Origin: Distichodus sexfasciatus
Lineage: Eukaryota > Chordata > Actinopteri > Characiformes > Distichodontidae
Direction of reading: 5' to 3'
Assembly: GCA_032718565.1 (NCBI GenBank)
Contig: JAVGVS010000008.1
Coordinates: 6,072,327-6,136,326 of the forward strand
DNA: 64,000 bases
Shown: positions 47,601 to 59,784 of the stretch, in pieces
Position numbering within the stretch: the first letter of the stretch is position 1
How the letters are laid out: each line of letters opens with the position of its first letter
Translations under genes and position numbers: made by a program
Notes under the pieces: model-generated
Told to the model about the DNA's origin: nothing
Database searches by the model: none
The model's input: only the letters and a program-made list of their open reading frames with translations

Positions 47601-50600
47601 GCAAGAACATTTCTGTGGTCAAAAATTGACCATTTATACTGAGCTAGTGGAATTTTATGAAAGCATATGTGACTGTAGATCTACTTCATCTTGAAAACAG
47701 AACCCCAGTGAAGTACATTGCAAACAAGTTAGCTGGTTTGGGCATTTATTGCACACTAAGCAATGGCAACAACCCTCAAACAATGGTAAAAATAATAAAC
47801 ACAATAAAGGTAGTTAAAGGTAAAGGTAGTAAAAAGAGTTCTGAAAGAAAAGTGGACCTCAGTTTTGTGTCATTTATTTTGTCTGGAGCATTGAGATTCA
47901 ACCTTAACCACACGATGACGCCCACAAACACCTATTCCGACACCATCCCAATTGTATGAGTTGGTCTCACACATAAGTACTGGCTGTGTCTTGCCTAGCT
48001 TCAGATTGATTACTTTGTTTGAACTGTAGGTGGCATGACTGCTTCCCCTCTATTAACTTTTTTCTTGTTTTCTGTTTCTTTTTTCTTTGACTGTCACTCT
48101 TCCTCTCTCCCTTTGCTTTTTTTTGGTATATGAAGGAGCTTTGAGAGCTAAAAGACCCATGGTGCAGTACACCAGCGACCCTAATTCATTAGCCAATCGG
48201 TCCTCAGTTCCACAGCCTCAGATCCAGCCCCAACCTCAGCTTTTTCCTCAGCCACCTCGTCCACAGCTCATTGCTCAACCTCAGCCCATCCGTATGGAGT
48301 GAGTATTTACATTAACCGTGATGCCCTTGTGTCCTACAATACCATACACAGTAGCAGGCAGATGTGTTAGAAATATGGGTTTCTAATATAAGATTTGTCT
48401 GTTGTGTAGGAGTCTGTTGGCAAAGAAGAGCACATCTACGTTTGTACCTGCCCCTCGCCCGAGCATGACCACAGAGCTCCAGCTCAGACCCCTCAGCAGC
48501 ATGATTCCCCAAAACAACAGCTCCAGGTTAGCACCCTTATCCTTTCAATTCAGTTGAAAAACAAACAAATCTTTAAGGTGGTAAATATAAAAAATAAACA
48601 CTTAAAATAATCCGGGTACAGAAAGCATTTTGTATGATACAGAGTTTTGGCCTGTTCTTCCTACCCAAGCCCAGGCATTTCTCTGGAAGGTTTGGTCTCA
48701 AGTTTTTGCATCTCATTTTGCAACAAAGTCACATTATCTGGATTCTATGTTAGAAACAGTGGTTTTCATAGCCTTCAGGTTATTGTGCACAGCAGCTATA
48801 TTATTCAAAAGCTCCTCATCGATTAAGGATTTCATTTCTGATTTAAATGGCACGGTCAAGGTGAGTCTCTCGGGTTTAAAGTTATTGGTGAAACTTCACC
48901 ATTTCGCTGTGCTGTAGCTCTAGGTGTTGCTGTTCGACTCATGAACTTGAATTTCTGCAGATTACTCGCCATACTTACAGTTATATCGAACACAAAGCAG
49001 CTTCAATTCAGACACACAATATAGTCTTAAGAGCCTTCAGCAAAAAACACCAAAATATTAACTCTGAAGTAAGTTTTATCACAGACTCACTCATGTTGCA
49101 CTGAAACTGTCTTTGGAAAGATGTTTAAGAAAAATGTTTATGTCTACAAACTGTATAGTATTATCACCCAAACTGCTGCTGATCTGGCATACATTTAATG
49201 CCAGACGATTGAAATAGTAATCCTCCTCAATGACTGTTGCTACAACACTATTATAATATTTGCACAATTTTTGCACTGCTGCTGCTTATTTGCATTGAAC
49301 TGGTCACTTTCTGACTAACTGTATCTGCACAAATTATTGAACAATATTGCACAGACTCTGGTTCTCCACTACTGTTATAATATGTGGCCCGCCTATGAAA
49401 ACCCGGCTAAAATCGCCAAATCTAAATATGAAATAAAGAGCGCTAAAGTAGTCAAGAAGCAGAAAAATGTCAACAATAGTTAAGGGCGAGTTTATTGCAA
49501 TGATAAATTATGTAATTGAGGTTTTCAGATGTACGTTTGAAATGTAATTCTAACAGGATAAATAGCTAAATTTGTGATTTTTATTCAATTTTACGCTTTC
49601 CATTTTCCACCGAAATACCGAGGTTGGCTTTCGTAAACATTGCTTTTCTAACGCCTTTTGGGATTAATACTTTATGTGCAAAAACAACTGCGATTTGGGT
49701 GTCATTCCGGTTTAGAACTATCGTTCTATCATTATAAAAGTGCATATGACATTAAGATCACGCGTATCCGCTTGCAGCCACGCTTTCAGGTAAAGAGGAG
49801 GTAGGAAAAATCATGTACTTTAGCCGGGTTATCATAGGCAGGGTCATATATCTGCAATAAACTTAAATGTTAGCTGCACTTTTTAAGAGATGCTGTTTTA
49901 TTAATAGTCTGGATATAGAATTTTTCATATTGAAACTGTTTCTAACCTCTTGCACATCCAGTGTAAAAGTAAGTTTCCACTTTTGTAGATAATACTGCAT
50001 CCAAACTCTCTGTCTACTTCTATTTCTAGTTCTAGTTTAAAGTTATATTTAATATTCCATTCCTAGTTCAAAATGTAAATTTTAATCAGAGGTGGGCAAA
50101 GTATCTAACTTCATTACTTAAGAGAAAGTACAGATACCACTATTCAAATGTTACTCCAATACAAGTGAAAGTCATACAGTCCAATTTTTATTTAGCTAAA
50201 AATAATACTGAAGTAATTTGTTCTAAAAAAGTACTTGAGACAAAGTACATCTTCTTTCACCGCATTGTTGCATTATTGCCACAACACTTATAACACCTAA
50301 TGCCTCTGACTAGCTTGTAGAAGCTGTAGAATAAGGAATTGGTAGAATGTTACAGAATGAAACATAAATCTGATAAAGAAAACCAGTCATTAGTTTATTT
50401 TATTAATTAACTGTAAGACTACACACCCCACAAAACAGCATGGTAGTGTTCTGACACAGCTCTGGCAGTGTGTGCACACACATAGGTATGTTAATCAGGA
50501 GGACAGTAACAGCTGTAAATGCAGCCTACAGCATAAAAAATCAACATTCCAACCTGCTTAAAACCCAGCTCTACACCTCTAGCTTCATGACTTTCCACCC

Positions 50601-53600
50601 AGCAACACCGTTCTAATCAAGACAGAAAACAGCAGAACTGTCTGAACTTGGTTTTATACTTCCAGTCTAGAGGCGTGATGTAACCCTACTGATTACTGAT
50701 AGACTGTCACATGCCAAACAACCAATCGTGTTTTAGAAAAGGGGGAATAACATCCACTTTATCCATAGATTTGAGAATAATGAGTAACGAGAGCCTTGAT
50801 AGAAATGTAGTGAAGTAAAAAGTACAGTATTTGTCTTTAAAATGTAGTGAAGTGGAAGTCAAAAGTTCCTAAATAAAATACTACTCAAGTGAAGTACAGA
50901 TACTCAAAAACTCTACTTAAGTACAGTACTCAAGTAAATGTACTTAGTTACTGTCCACCTCTGATTTTAATGTATTCTATTTATAAATTGTTTATTCCAT
51001 GTGCCTTATTTGTTTTTTGTTCCCTGTTTCTTATTGCACTGTAAAAACTGGAGCCACATCGTCTTGTCTCTCTGTTTATCTGTACAGTATATGGCAGAGA
51101 TGACAATAAAGTTTACTTTGACTTTGACTGTCAGGACACAACCTACCTTATAGCCTGCTCACAAGAGCCCCAGAACGCAAGATATATTTTAATAGTAAAA
51201 CGGCTCATAAATCTCTCTCTTTGCAGGCTCTTCCTGCTGCAGCCAGGTCCGGTACAGACTGTGACAGCTATTGCACCTGCGCCACCTCACTTGCAGCCCT
51301 CTGTGGCTACTTATGCAAGTCAAGGCATCCCTCAGGAGCCGTCCTACCAGGCCCCTAACGACCGCCTCTTCTACATGACCCATAACTGCTCACCCGAGTG
51401 CCTCAAGCGAATCCGACCCACACGACCCAACCTGCATCGTGGACGCAACCCGCTCCTCACACCACTTCTCTACGAGTTCCGCCGTATGACTGCTCGCAGG
51501 CGCCTCAACCGCAAGGTGTGTGAGTGTGTCTGACACAACAGTCGCCAGCTTAAGGCTGGGTATTAATGTAAAAATTATGAAACAAAAATGAAGTATAATT
51601 ATGTATTAGTTTTTTTTTTTCTTTTATTCAGAACTCCTAAGCAAATGTTTTAAAAATGTTAAAATGTTAAAATATTTATGTAGAAAATATAAAAACATTT
51701 TAAAACAAATGATTAGGGCACCAGCATAAAATATTGCCATGAAAAATACCAAATCTGAACACTATACTTTCAAATTTAAACTACAGCAGCAATATTGGCA
51801 CACAACATAAATATATTAAATATAAATCAAAATACTCTCATTGCTTAAATCATTCCATCATATGTAAACAACAAAAGAAAATCAACCAGCATTGTCAAGA
51901 TATTGCAATAGCCAAAATGGCCAGTAAGTGGCACCATGAATGAGGTCTCCTGATTGTCTCCACATTAATTGGAAAATGCTTGCTTCAGTGTTTTGCAAAG
52001 TCTCGTGTCGGTCACAGTTCAACCTCACTCCGTGTCATGGTATGTGCCCCTGCAAACCCTTTTCCAAATGTTGATAAAATATTGGCGTAAATAGTATATT
52101 TTGCCAAATAAATGGTAGAGAATAATCTGGATAGGGATTAAGCTGCTCATTTCTCTCTCTCTCTGTTAGATGTCATTCCACGTCATCTACAAGTCGCCGT
52201 GTGGCCTGAGCCTGAGGAACATGGGTGAGATCCAGCGCTACCTCTTCCAGACGCACTGCGACTTCATCTTCCTGGAGATGTTCTGTCTGGACCCGTACGT
52301 GCTGGTGGACCGGCGCTTCCAGCCGCAGAGGCCGTTCTACTTCATCCGGGACATCACGGGCGGCCGCGAGGACATTCCACTCTCCTGCGTCAACGAGATC
52401 GACAACACGCCGCCCCCCAGTGTGGCCTACAGCAAAGAGAGAACCCCCGCTGATGGCGTCTACATCAACACCAGCCCCGACTTCCTTGTGGGATGTGACT
52501 GCACTGACGGCTGCCAGGACAAGTCAGTGAAATCTATCAAATCTATACACTTTTATCAGTTAGACAATAGACCATATCTTTTATGACTTGCCTTTTAATT
52601 TTACTAACCTTTAATTATACTGTCCAAAATAATAACCCCAAAATCTAGCCTCAAATAATTTAGTTTAAAATTATTTAGCAGATTCATGAATAGCTTTAAT
52701 ATTAAGTGTGTTCAGCAGCTGCCATGACAAACAGTATTACAAAGACCCCCCTGTACATGATTATTTAGGCTGGTTTTGCCACAAGCAGTGTTGTAGCATC
52801 ATGTAATTTGCTCCGGTCTGAAGGGATCATTTTGATTTGTTTGCAGGTCGAAATGCTCATGTCACCAGCTGACTCTTCAGGCAACGGGGTGTTCTCCAGG
52901 TGGACAGATAAACCCCAACGCTGGCTACAATTCCAAGAGACTGGACGAGTGCTTGCCCACAGGGTTAGTGTGACACATCCAGAGACTTCCCCCCAGTCTC
53001 AAACAGAGCATTGAAGAAAAAACTGATTATTTAAGAATAGTGGTGAGAATTGATACAATTTTTTTCAGTTTTAATGCCATTGTTGATTCTTCCTATCAAT
53101 CCAGTTCCTTCTCAATTCCGATTCCTAAATAGTTTTTTTGAGTAGTTTCCAAAATGATGTCTGCACAAGACTGTGAACATGAACACATTCACTTTCAGAG
53201 TTTTTATTATGCAGAGACTTTCTATGGCTTAGTACTATGAAGAGAAATAAGGTTAGTGTCAGGTGGAAACACTTCTTTATCCATGAGTCAATCTGGATAT
53301 AAAATATAAGTATTTTATAACAAATAAGTATCAAGTAAATGGCTGTACTGTGAGTAGGACGCTAGTTGTTTTGGTTATTTATCAGTTAAAATATAAGTTT
53401 TGTCTGTAATAAATAGGACTTTAAACCGAATAAATGGCTTTAACTGAACTGGAACGTTTTAGTGAATGTTGAACTTACCTGTGAGAGTCGTGCACGCTAA
53501 CAAACGCAGCGTATGTTTACATCGCGAAAAATATCATTAACGTGTCATGATTCCTCGTGGTTGAAGGTTAAGTCGCAGAGAGTGTGATGTAATGTACCGT

Positions 53601-56600
53601 GTCACAAAACTTAGGGAAAACCAGAAAACGTGCTGGGAAATGAGAGAATTGTTAAGAAGAATCGATGACGTTATATTTATCAATTATATTTTCTCTTTGT
53701 GGGACAATATTGGTGAACATTGTGTTATTTTTGAGCTCCATTCTGGAAGCTTAAGGTAATCAATTGCTGATTATTTATAGTTACAGTCTGTTGATGAATT
53801 AAAATGTCTTTCAAGGACAGATTTCCCTTGTGTAGGTTTGGCACAGAATTTGACGGGCTATAGGTAAAGACCAAAAGGGTTGTAAAGATGTTATTGCTAA
53901 TGGCACTGTCACTGACTTTTTAAACTACAGTACGTAGGTTTGCATAAACATCTTAAATGCATAATTGGGGTTTCTGGAAATCTTAATGATGCCTTGTAGC
54001 ATATAGCTTTAATTATTAAATGTTGTGAATCTTCCTGTCAGCCAGTCTGAGTAAATTATTGTTATAATTACAAATATTGTTATAAAAGTTGCACATGGGC
54101 TTGGGTGGTTGATAAATGTGTTTGGAGCATGTTCTTTGTGTTTCAGAGGCGCTTTTTTTTTATTTTTATAAAAGCCATTTATCTCCCTCTCTCTCTCCCT
54201 CTCTGTCTCTGCCTCTCTCTCCCTTTAGGATATATGAGTGCAATAAGCGCTGCCGCTGTAACCCCCAGATGTGTGTTAATCGCTTGGTGCAACACGGGCT
54301 GCAGGTTCGTCTGCAGCTCTTTAAGACCCAGAACAAAGGCTGGGGCATCCGCTGCCTCGATGACGTTGCCAAAGGCTCTTTCGTCTGCATCTACGCAGGT
54401 AATGAAAGAATAGACTGGGGCTGCTGGAAATCTTCTTTCTTCATGTTGCACCATGCAGCTAGTGTCTTCTTTTTTAGGGTGGAGGTAATGTGTGATTGTT
54501 ATGTAGGAGGGAAAAGGGTAAGAGGAGAAATAAGTAAGACAGGGGAGCTAAAATGGTTCAGTGGTGTGAAAAAGTCAGTATGCGGTCACAGAGTGTGATG
54601 CAACACAGATGCAAGTCAGATTAAAATATCAATTGACAAGTTGACACCTTGTTAGTAGGGATAACAGCATGAAAAGGGGGGATGCAAGTGGCCCTTTAAA
54701 ATAAAGGCTACAGAATATCAAAGAGGGGATGGCCAAGTACAGAATGTCAAGAACAGTAGTCAAAAAAAGTTTTGCTTGCAGCTGATTAGATAGTGTGATG
54801 AAATCTCTCTAAATCGAAACCTTACTAATGAGTAGAAGTTGTAAGTATATCTCCTTTGTCTTTCATGAAAAATGCATAATGTATCTCGGTTCCTCTCTTC
54901 CGCCCAATCAGGGAAGATCCTTACAGACGATTTTGCGGACAAGGAGGGCCTGGAGATGGGTGACGAGTACTTCGCCAACCTGGATCACATTGAGAGCGTG
55001 GAGAACTTTAAGGAGGGCTACGAGAGCGAGGCACATTGCTCGGACAGCGAAGGAAGCGGCGTGGACATGAGCCGTGTCAAGCTGCCTCAGACGGGCAAAA
55101 ACATGTGCAAGGCTGATGGGCGCAGCAACCGCACATCCGGCAAAGGTGATTTGGGGGTTAAACTCAAACGCAGGTTGAGTGAACAAAAGAGATTTTCTGC
55201 TATGAGAAAAGGACAAGGGTATGCATTATGGAGTAATTTTGTTTTTTCTTTTTGGCAGGCCACGACTCATCAGACGACGACAGCGATGATGATAAGGAGG
55301 AGTCGAACGGTGACGAGAGTGACAGCTCAGATGATACATTTGTCAAAGACACATACTACTCGTCAAGCTCCGTGTGGAGGAGCTACACAACTCGGCGACA
55401 GGCCAAGGGCATCAAGGAGGGTAAGGAGAGAGTGGCAAAGAGGGCGTGAAATCTCCTTGAGTTCTGAAGGTGAACTCATGCAGTTTTCATTCACTGATTC
55501 AAAAAACATTCCCAGTCTGGCTTCTGGTCTAAGCCGAATGGAAGATAATTGAATTTAAGTAGCTGTAAAAAAACAGCATGCGTGGAAGGGCCAGTCACAA
55601 GACAAGATACCTGACTGCCAGTGCATTAGCACCTTCTTCTGGCAGCCAGATAAAACAACATTTTAGTAATTATGTGTTGCAATTTATTTTATTTTTTTTC
55701 GTGCCATTTAATCAGCGTCATCCTGCTATAGTCAAAATAAACTTTGTCATCTCTGCTATATACAATACAAGTATACGGACGAGACGACGTGGCTCGAGTT
55801 TTAACAGGGCAGAAAACAAAGAACAAGAAACAAAGAACAAATAAGGCACATAGAATAAAACATTTAAATAGAATATGAAATATACACTTTAAACTAGAAG
55901 TAAAATATAAATAATCTTTGTCAACTTGAAACTGGAAGTAGAAAGAGAGACAATTGGGATGCGTTACTCGGCCTACAATTATGGTTTTGGAGTTGTCTTT
56001 TACACTAAAAAGTGCATGTGAACGTGCATGAGGTCAGTTTTAGTATGAAGAATTCTGTACAGTCTATGAAATAAAACAGCCTGTGCAATACTTTCAATTT
56101 GTTCAAATGCAGTCAGTTAGAAAAAAGTTATCACTGATATGTACAGCAATGTTCAATAGTTGTGCAGTTCAACCACAGAAATACGTATTTTGAAACCTCT
56201 GTGTTTTTCTAGGGAGTCAAGACAGTAAAGATGGCTTAAGCACATCCGGAGGTGTGGCGGAAGACAGGAAGCCACCGCCCGTTCCAGAGGAGAGCGGGAA
56301 GAGTAAAGTGGCGTCATGGCTGACCAGCCAGTCCACCCCTACAACAGCCCAGGGTGTTAAAATAGAGGAAGGGTTAAAGCAGGAAAAGAAGGTGAGCAGT
56401 CTCGTCCTCTTTTTTTTTTATTCTCAGTGTTTCTCTTTTTATTCACACTTACTTTTCTCGCAGGAGGTGATGACTCTCTCGGACAGTGATGATGTGCAAA
56501 CCATCAGCTCTGGGTCAGATGACAACAAGGAACGTGAAAAGAAAACACAGGGTAAAAAAGATGAGAAATTATTCAAGTTTAAAAAATACATTTTTAAAAA

Positions 56601-57904
56601 TTTAATTAACAGATTTATTTTTCTGCTTAATCTCCATTCCCTCTTTTTTCCTATCAGCGGTGGTGAAGAGGCAGGTGGCTGTAAAGTCAACACGAGGTAT
56701 CGCTTTGAAGTCCTCCCATAGTCTAATGGTTAAAACAGGGATGAGCTGTTCTGGAGGAGGCGGAACTGCTGTCCCAGGGGCAAATAAGGTCCAAGGAGGT
56801 GGCGGAGGAGACAGCGGCCCTAAAAACACTCGACAGTTCTTCGATGGGGAAGAGTCTTGTTACATCATCGATGCCAAATTGGAGGGCAACCTGGGACGTT
56901 ACCTCAATGTGAGCGCTAATCCTGTAACAGAATAAACTTTTTCTAGTTCTTATTTTGCTCTGACAAATGACTGTCTTCTCTTTCTTTTCTCTTGTTCTAT
57001 CCACGTCGCCTTTCTCTTTGACTTTCACAGCATAGCTGTAGTCCTAACCTGTTTGTCCAGAATGTATTTGTGGACACCCACGACCTGCGTTTCCCTTGGG
57101 TTGCCTTCTTTGCCAGCAAGTATGTAACATTTATAATTTCTTTTTAATGGGAACCAAACGGTTAGTTCCCCATAATTCACATTGAGTCTGACGTGGAAAA
57201 TGTACTCAGCATTTATTGAAATATTTAAATAGGTAAAAATAAATGGGATGGTGGTGGCACAGTTGTCTAAGGCAGTAGAACGCTGTGTTTGTAATCAATC
57301 CAAATCCAAAGGAGGGCCAAATCCCGTGTGAGCATTAAAACAACCTAGCTGGGCCTCCCGAGCATGGCCGTTAGCTTAAAGTTGCTCCGAAGAGACTGTC
57401 CCTGTAATTAAGAAATGTCTGTCACTCTGAATAAAAGCATCTGATAAATAAATGTGAATTTAAGATGTAATTCCTTCATAGATAATTGAACTGAGATCTC
57501 TATTAAAGCTGTTCTTTTTTTAAACTATTATTTGTCCATTAGTCTAGTTGACATGCTGTTCTCTGTTGCTGTTTGCTCTAGAAATATATTGAAGGCTATC
57601 TTAATCTTTTATATACCACCAGATGTGTTGATCTAGTAGATGTTTGTGACAGGCACTTTGTTGCAGATCGCTTTTATATTTGTAAAACTCTTTATATTCA
57701 TTAGAGGCTTTCTGTACCCAGCGCCGCAAAGTGTACATTTTGTACACATTAAAAAGGCTAATGTGTTCTTCCCTGTGTTTCCCCAGACGAATCCGTGCAG
57801 GAACAGAGCTGACATGGGATTACAATTACGAGGTCGGTAGCGTGGAAGGCAAAGAGCTTCTGTGCTGCTGTGGGTCCACTGAGTGCCGAGGACGTCTGCT
57901 CTAA
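44674..57904 (+). CDS. setdb1: Histone-lysine N-methyltransferase SETDB1
   Basis: Nuclear H3K9 methyltransferase that silences genes and retroelements, recruited through KAP1/ATF7IP. Coding exons: 44674-44903, 45388-45566, 45713-45756, 45907-46210, 46480-46681, 46768-46841, 47010-47200, 47413-47533, 48136-48298, 48410-48526, 51227-51515, 52170-52522, 52847-52963, 54229-54398, 54912-55145, 55259-55420, 56213-56391, 56464-56551, 56658-56908, 57031-57119, 57787-57904. These sum to 3,675 bases, an intact 1,224 aa frame. Domains: Glu-rich coiled coil (about 15-70); acidic run (about 118-135); Tudor repeats (about 253-480); MBD (about 615-690); pre-SET cysteines CDCTDGC...KCSC; SET beginning KGWGIRC (about 830). 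A charged insert of about 250 residues splits SET, which resumes near 1130 with LGRYLNHSCSPN and TWDYNYE (cofactor and catalytic residues). Post-[13 protein letters not shown] precedes the stop. Start ATG lies 4 bases after the acceptor of exon 2 or later. Two teleost copies are known; which one this is cannot be told. Confidence 0.95.
44990..45290. repeat. SINE-like fragments in setdb1 intron 1
   Basis: 'aaatcactttggataaaagcacctga' (about 45,045) matches the conserved tail 'ctttggataaaagcgtctg' of fish tRNA-type SINEs. A decayed segment follows at 45,120-45,240. No complete element. Confidence 0.45.
49381..49849. mobile_element. MITE of about 470 bp with long inverted ends
   Basis: Left end tatgtggcccgcctatgaaa then acccggctaaaa. 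The complement of the right end (49,819-49,849) reads tatgaccctgcctatgataa then cccggctaaa. Some 26 of about 31 positions agree. The interior has no coding frame. A TA or ATA duplication may flank it, but the AT-rich border makes this unreadable. The family was not recognised. Confidence 0.7.
50087..50963. mobile_element. hAT MITE with perfect 8-bp target-site duplication
   Basis: Ends CAGAGGTGG and CCACCTCTG are perfect inverted repeats. The 8-bp flanks attttaat (50,079-50,086) and attttaat (50,964-50,971) are identical, as expected for hAT insertion. It is 877 bp, with 'aagtacNNNtact' motifs near both ends and no coding sequence. It interrupts the LINE tail, so it arrived later. Confidence 0.93.
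53041..53720. repeat. Probable MITE in setdb1 intron 13
   Basis: Starts 'gagaattgatacaattttt' and ends 'agaatcgatgacg'; the imperfect opposed 'atcgat'-type ends resemble common vertebrate hAT MITEs. The block 'aaaatataagttttgtctgtaataaat' at about 53,390 is shared with the MITE at 14,477-15,175. Boundaries are uncertain. Confidence 0.4.
57240..57460 (+). repeat. tRNA-derived SINE
   Basis: Begins with an A-box-like 'tggtggcacagttgtctaag' and ends with 'ctctgaataaaagcatctgataaataaatg', the conserved 3' tail of many teleost SINEs. The B box is degraded. About 220 bp, in the last setdb1 intron. Confidence 0.7.
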
Positions 57905-58417
57905 TGTACACACACACACACATACACACACCCATACTGTACATGGGCTGGCAGCCCCCGCCGTACAAACAGCACTGTGATCATTATAGGAAACTCTGTG
58001 TATTTAAGTCCCTACAGAGAACTGAGGACGGGAATAAGAAATGAACCCAATGCTCTACTAAAACGTGAACATTGCTACACTCATTAAAGCTGCAAGATTC
58101 ATGTTTGTTCCATCACATTTTACTCAACTGTACCTTAAATATGAACAAGGTGTTGAGTGTGAGCACAAATAACGGATTTCAGTTTCAGCTGAATGTCCCC
58201 TGATGTGCTGACCTCTCTGTCCCTGATGTGCTGACCTCTCTGTCCCCGATGAGCAAGACCCCTCTACATCTGTTTCTCTTTTTTTATGTGAAGTTGTGTA
58301 GGACGTGTAGGATTTTTAGCTGTTTTGTTTTCATCATTATTTTTTATAATCAGTTATATTTTGTCTTTGTGTCACAATTCTCATTATAAGGGCCGATCAA
58401 ATTGTACTGTACATTGG

Positions 58418-58423
58418 AATAAA
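58418..58423 (+). terminator. Poly(A) signal AATAAA of setdb1
   Basis: Canonical AATAAA about 514 bases after the setdb1 stop codon, followed by a T-rich stretch (ttttgtc, ttgactgttgtggttt) of the kind found downstream of cleavage sites. Confidence 0.65.
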
Positions 58424-58659
58424 TTTTGTCCCTGGTGTAAATACTTGACTGTTGTGGTTTAGTAGGAGATGGACAGTCGGAAATTCTGGCATTGATAAAA
58501 TATTGTTTAAACGTGACCCTGCTGGTATGTGATTTAAGAGATCAGAATTGGCTTTAATTAAAGATTTGTGTACATTTCAACACTTTTCCATGTTAAATAG
58601 ATAGGATGTTATATCTTTGTAAAAGTCTAATTGTGCTTTGTATTATGTAATAGACTAAT

Positions 58660-59160
58660 GTCTTAAGGCGGCACGGAGCAAGAAGGTCCTGTGTTCGAGC
58701 CCCAGGCCTTTCTGTGTGGATTTTGCATGCTCTCCCCATGTTCACATGGGTTTTCTCCGGGTGCTCCGGTTTCCTCCCACAGTCCAAAGGCATGCGATAT
58801 AGGTTAATTGGCGACTCTAGATTCGACCTGTAAGATGTGAATATGATTCAAGATTCTTTATTTGTCACATGCAAATTATACAGGTACAACATTCAGTGAA
58901 ATGTATCCTGATCCGCTCTTTGACTGTGCAAATTAAGACAAAAATTGAAAATTTAAATAAAAGTAAGAATAATGACATACAAATACAAACTTTAAATAAC
59001 TTAAGAATAAGGAGATAAAGGTTGTGTGTGTGTGTGCCCTGCGGATTGTTCGTGCCTGCCCAGGGTTGATTCCCGCCTTGCACCCATAAGTTCCTGGGGT
59101 AGGCTCCAGTCCCCCGACGACCCCAGTTGGGATTAAGCGGTTCAAATAATGAATGAATGA
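58660..59160 (+). repeat. tRNA-derived SINE-like repeat, split by an insertion
   Basis: The first half (58,660-58,840) holds 'tcctgtgttcgagccccagg' with a good B box (GTTCGAGCCCC), then 'ctttctgtgtggattttgca' and 'ctccggtttcctcccacag'. The second half (59,030-59,160) holds 'ccctgcgg...cccagggttgattcccgcc', 'ggggtaggctccagtcccc' and '(gaat)n'. In complete copies of this fish repeat the halves are contiguous. About 58,845-59,025 is foreign and begins 'attcaagattctttatttgt', like an L2-type tail. Confidence 0.65.
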
Positions 59161-59784
59161 ATATAGTCAGAAGATAGTAGCTCTCAAGTTTTGGTACTTC
59201 TGAAACATGAGAAAAAAGCTATGGGTTTAGATTCATCCTGCCTACAACTGAGTCTTTAAGCAAGTCCCATTTGCAAGTTTTGTCCCTGTAATTAGGAAAC
59301 GTGAACTGCTCTGGATAATATCGAAAATGTCTTTAGGCACTCTGTTCATCCCTCCAACTTTATAAAACATTAAGTACACCACCCAGTGTCTGAAAAATGA
59401 ACTAGCAAGATAGTTTGCAAAAGCAGTTTAACATGCAAGATTTTTTGTATTTTTGTTAATTAACTTTGTTAAGACAAGTTTGCACAGAAGTTGAAATTAC
59501 ATTTTAAAAATTGGAATGTTGCATGTCAAACAGCAGGAGTAGATGAGGGCTCAGTAAAAATCAGTCTCCCCACACCTCAAAAAACTGTTTTAATTTGTTT
59601 TGTTTTATTTTTAAACATACACACAAACAACACTTGAAATCAATGTTATGCTTATACATCCTGGAAATTACACGTCCACTGGTGCATTGTACAGAACTGA
59701 GCTTATACAAGTAATCAATTATCAACTTTGTAGTGAATGACAAAGGTAATATAAAGTCAGAATTAATAATAGGCAGCCAAAAAA
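59161..59784. other. Gene-free interval
   Basis: Holds a decayed SINE tail ('gtccctgtaattaggaaacgtgaactgctctggataat' near 59,282) and AT-rich sequence. No promoter could be recognised for the TRIM copy that follows. Confidence 0.5.

Larger units (their letters stand above)
49000..51130 (+). mobile_element. LINE (L2/Rex-type) 3' tail with two later insertions, setdb1 intron 10
   Basis: Low-complexity sequence with 'attgcacagactctggttctcc' near 49,345 and 'ttgcacatccagtgtaaaa' near 49,950, resembling the LINE tail at 5.1-5.3 kb. The end, 'ctgtttatctgtacagtatat...aataaagtttactttgactttgactg' (51,075-51,130), matches 5,545-5,600. It is interrupted by a MITE at 49,381-49,849 and by a hAT MITE at 50,087-50,963. 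The 5' limit is uncertain and no polymerase frame remains. Confidence 0.65.

Noticed and set aside
52225..52530. Arg/Ser/Thr-rich 101-codon frame
   Set aside because: Out-of-frame reading of the GC-rich SETDB1 MBD/pre-SET exon.
53530..53700. Possible additional setdb1 exon
   Set aside because: No open frame in the needed phase with GT-AG borders; the pre-SET sequence is continuous from exon 52847-52963 to 54229-54398.
57240..57300. Possible functional tRNA gene
   Set aside because: Only an A-box-like segment is present; the B box is degraded and no cloverleaf forms. It is a SINE.
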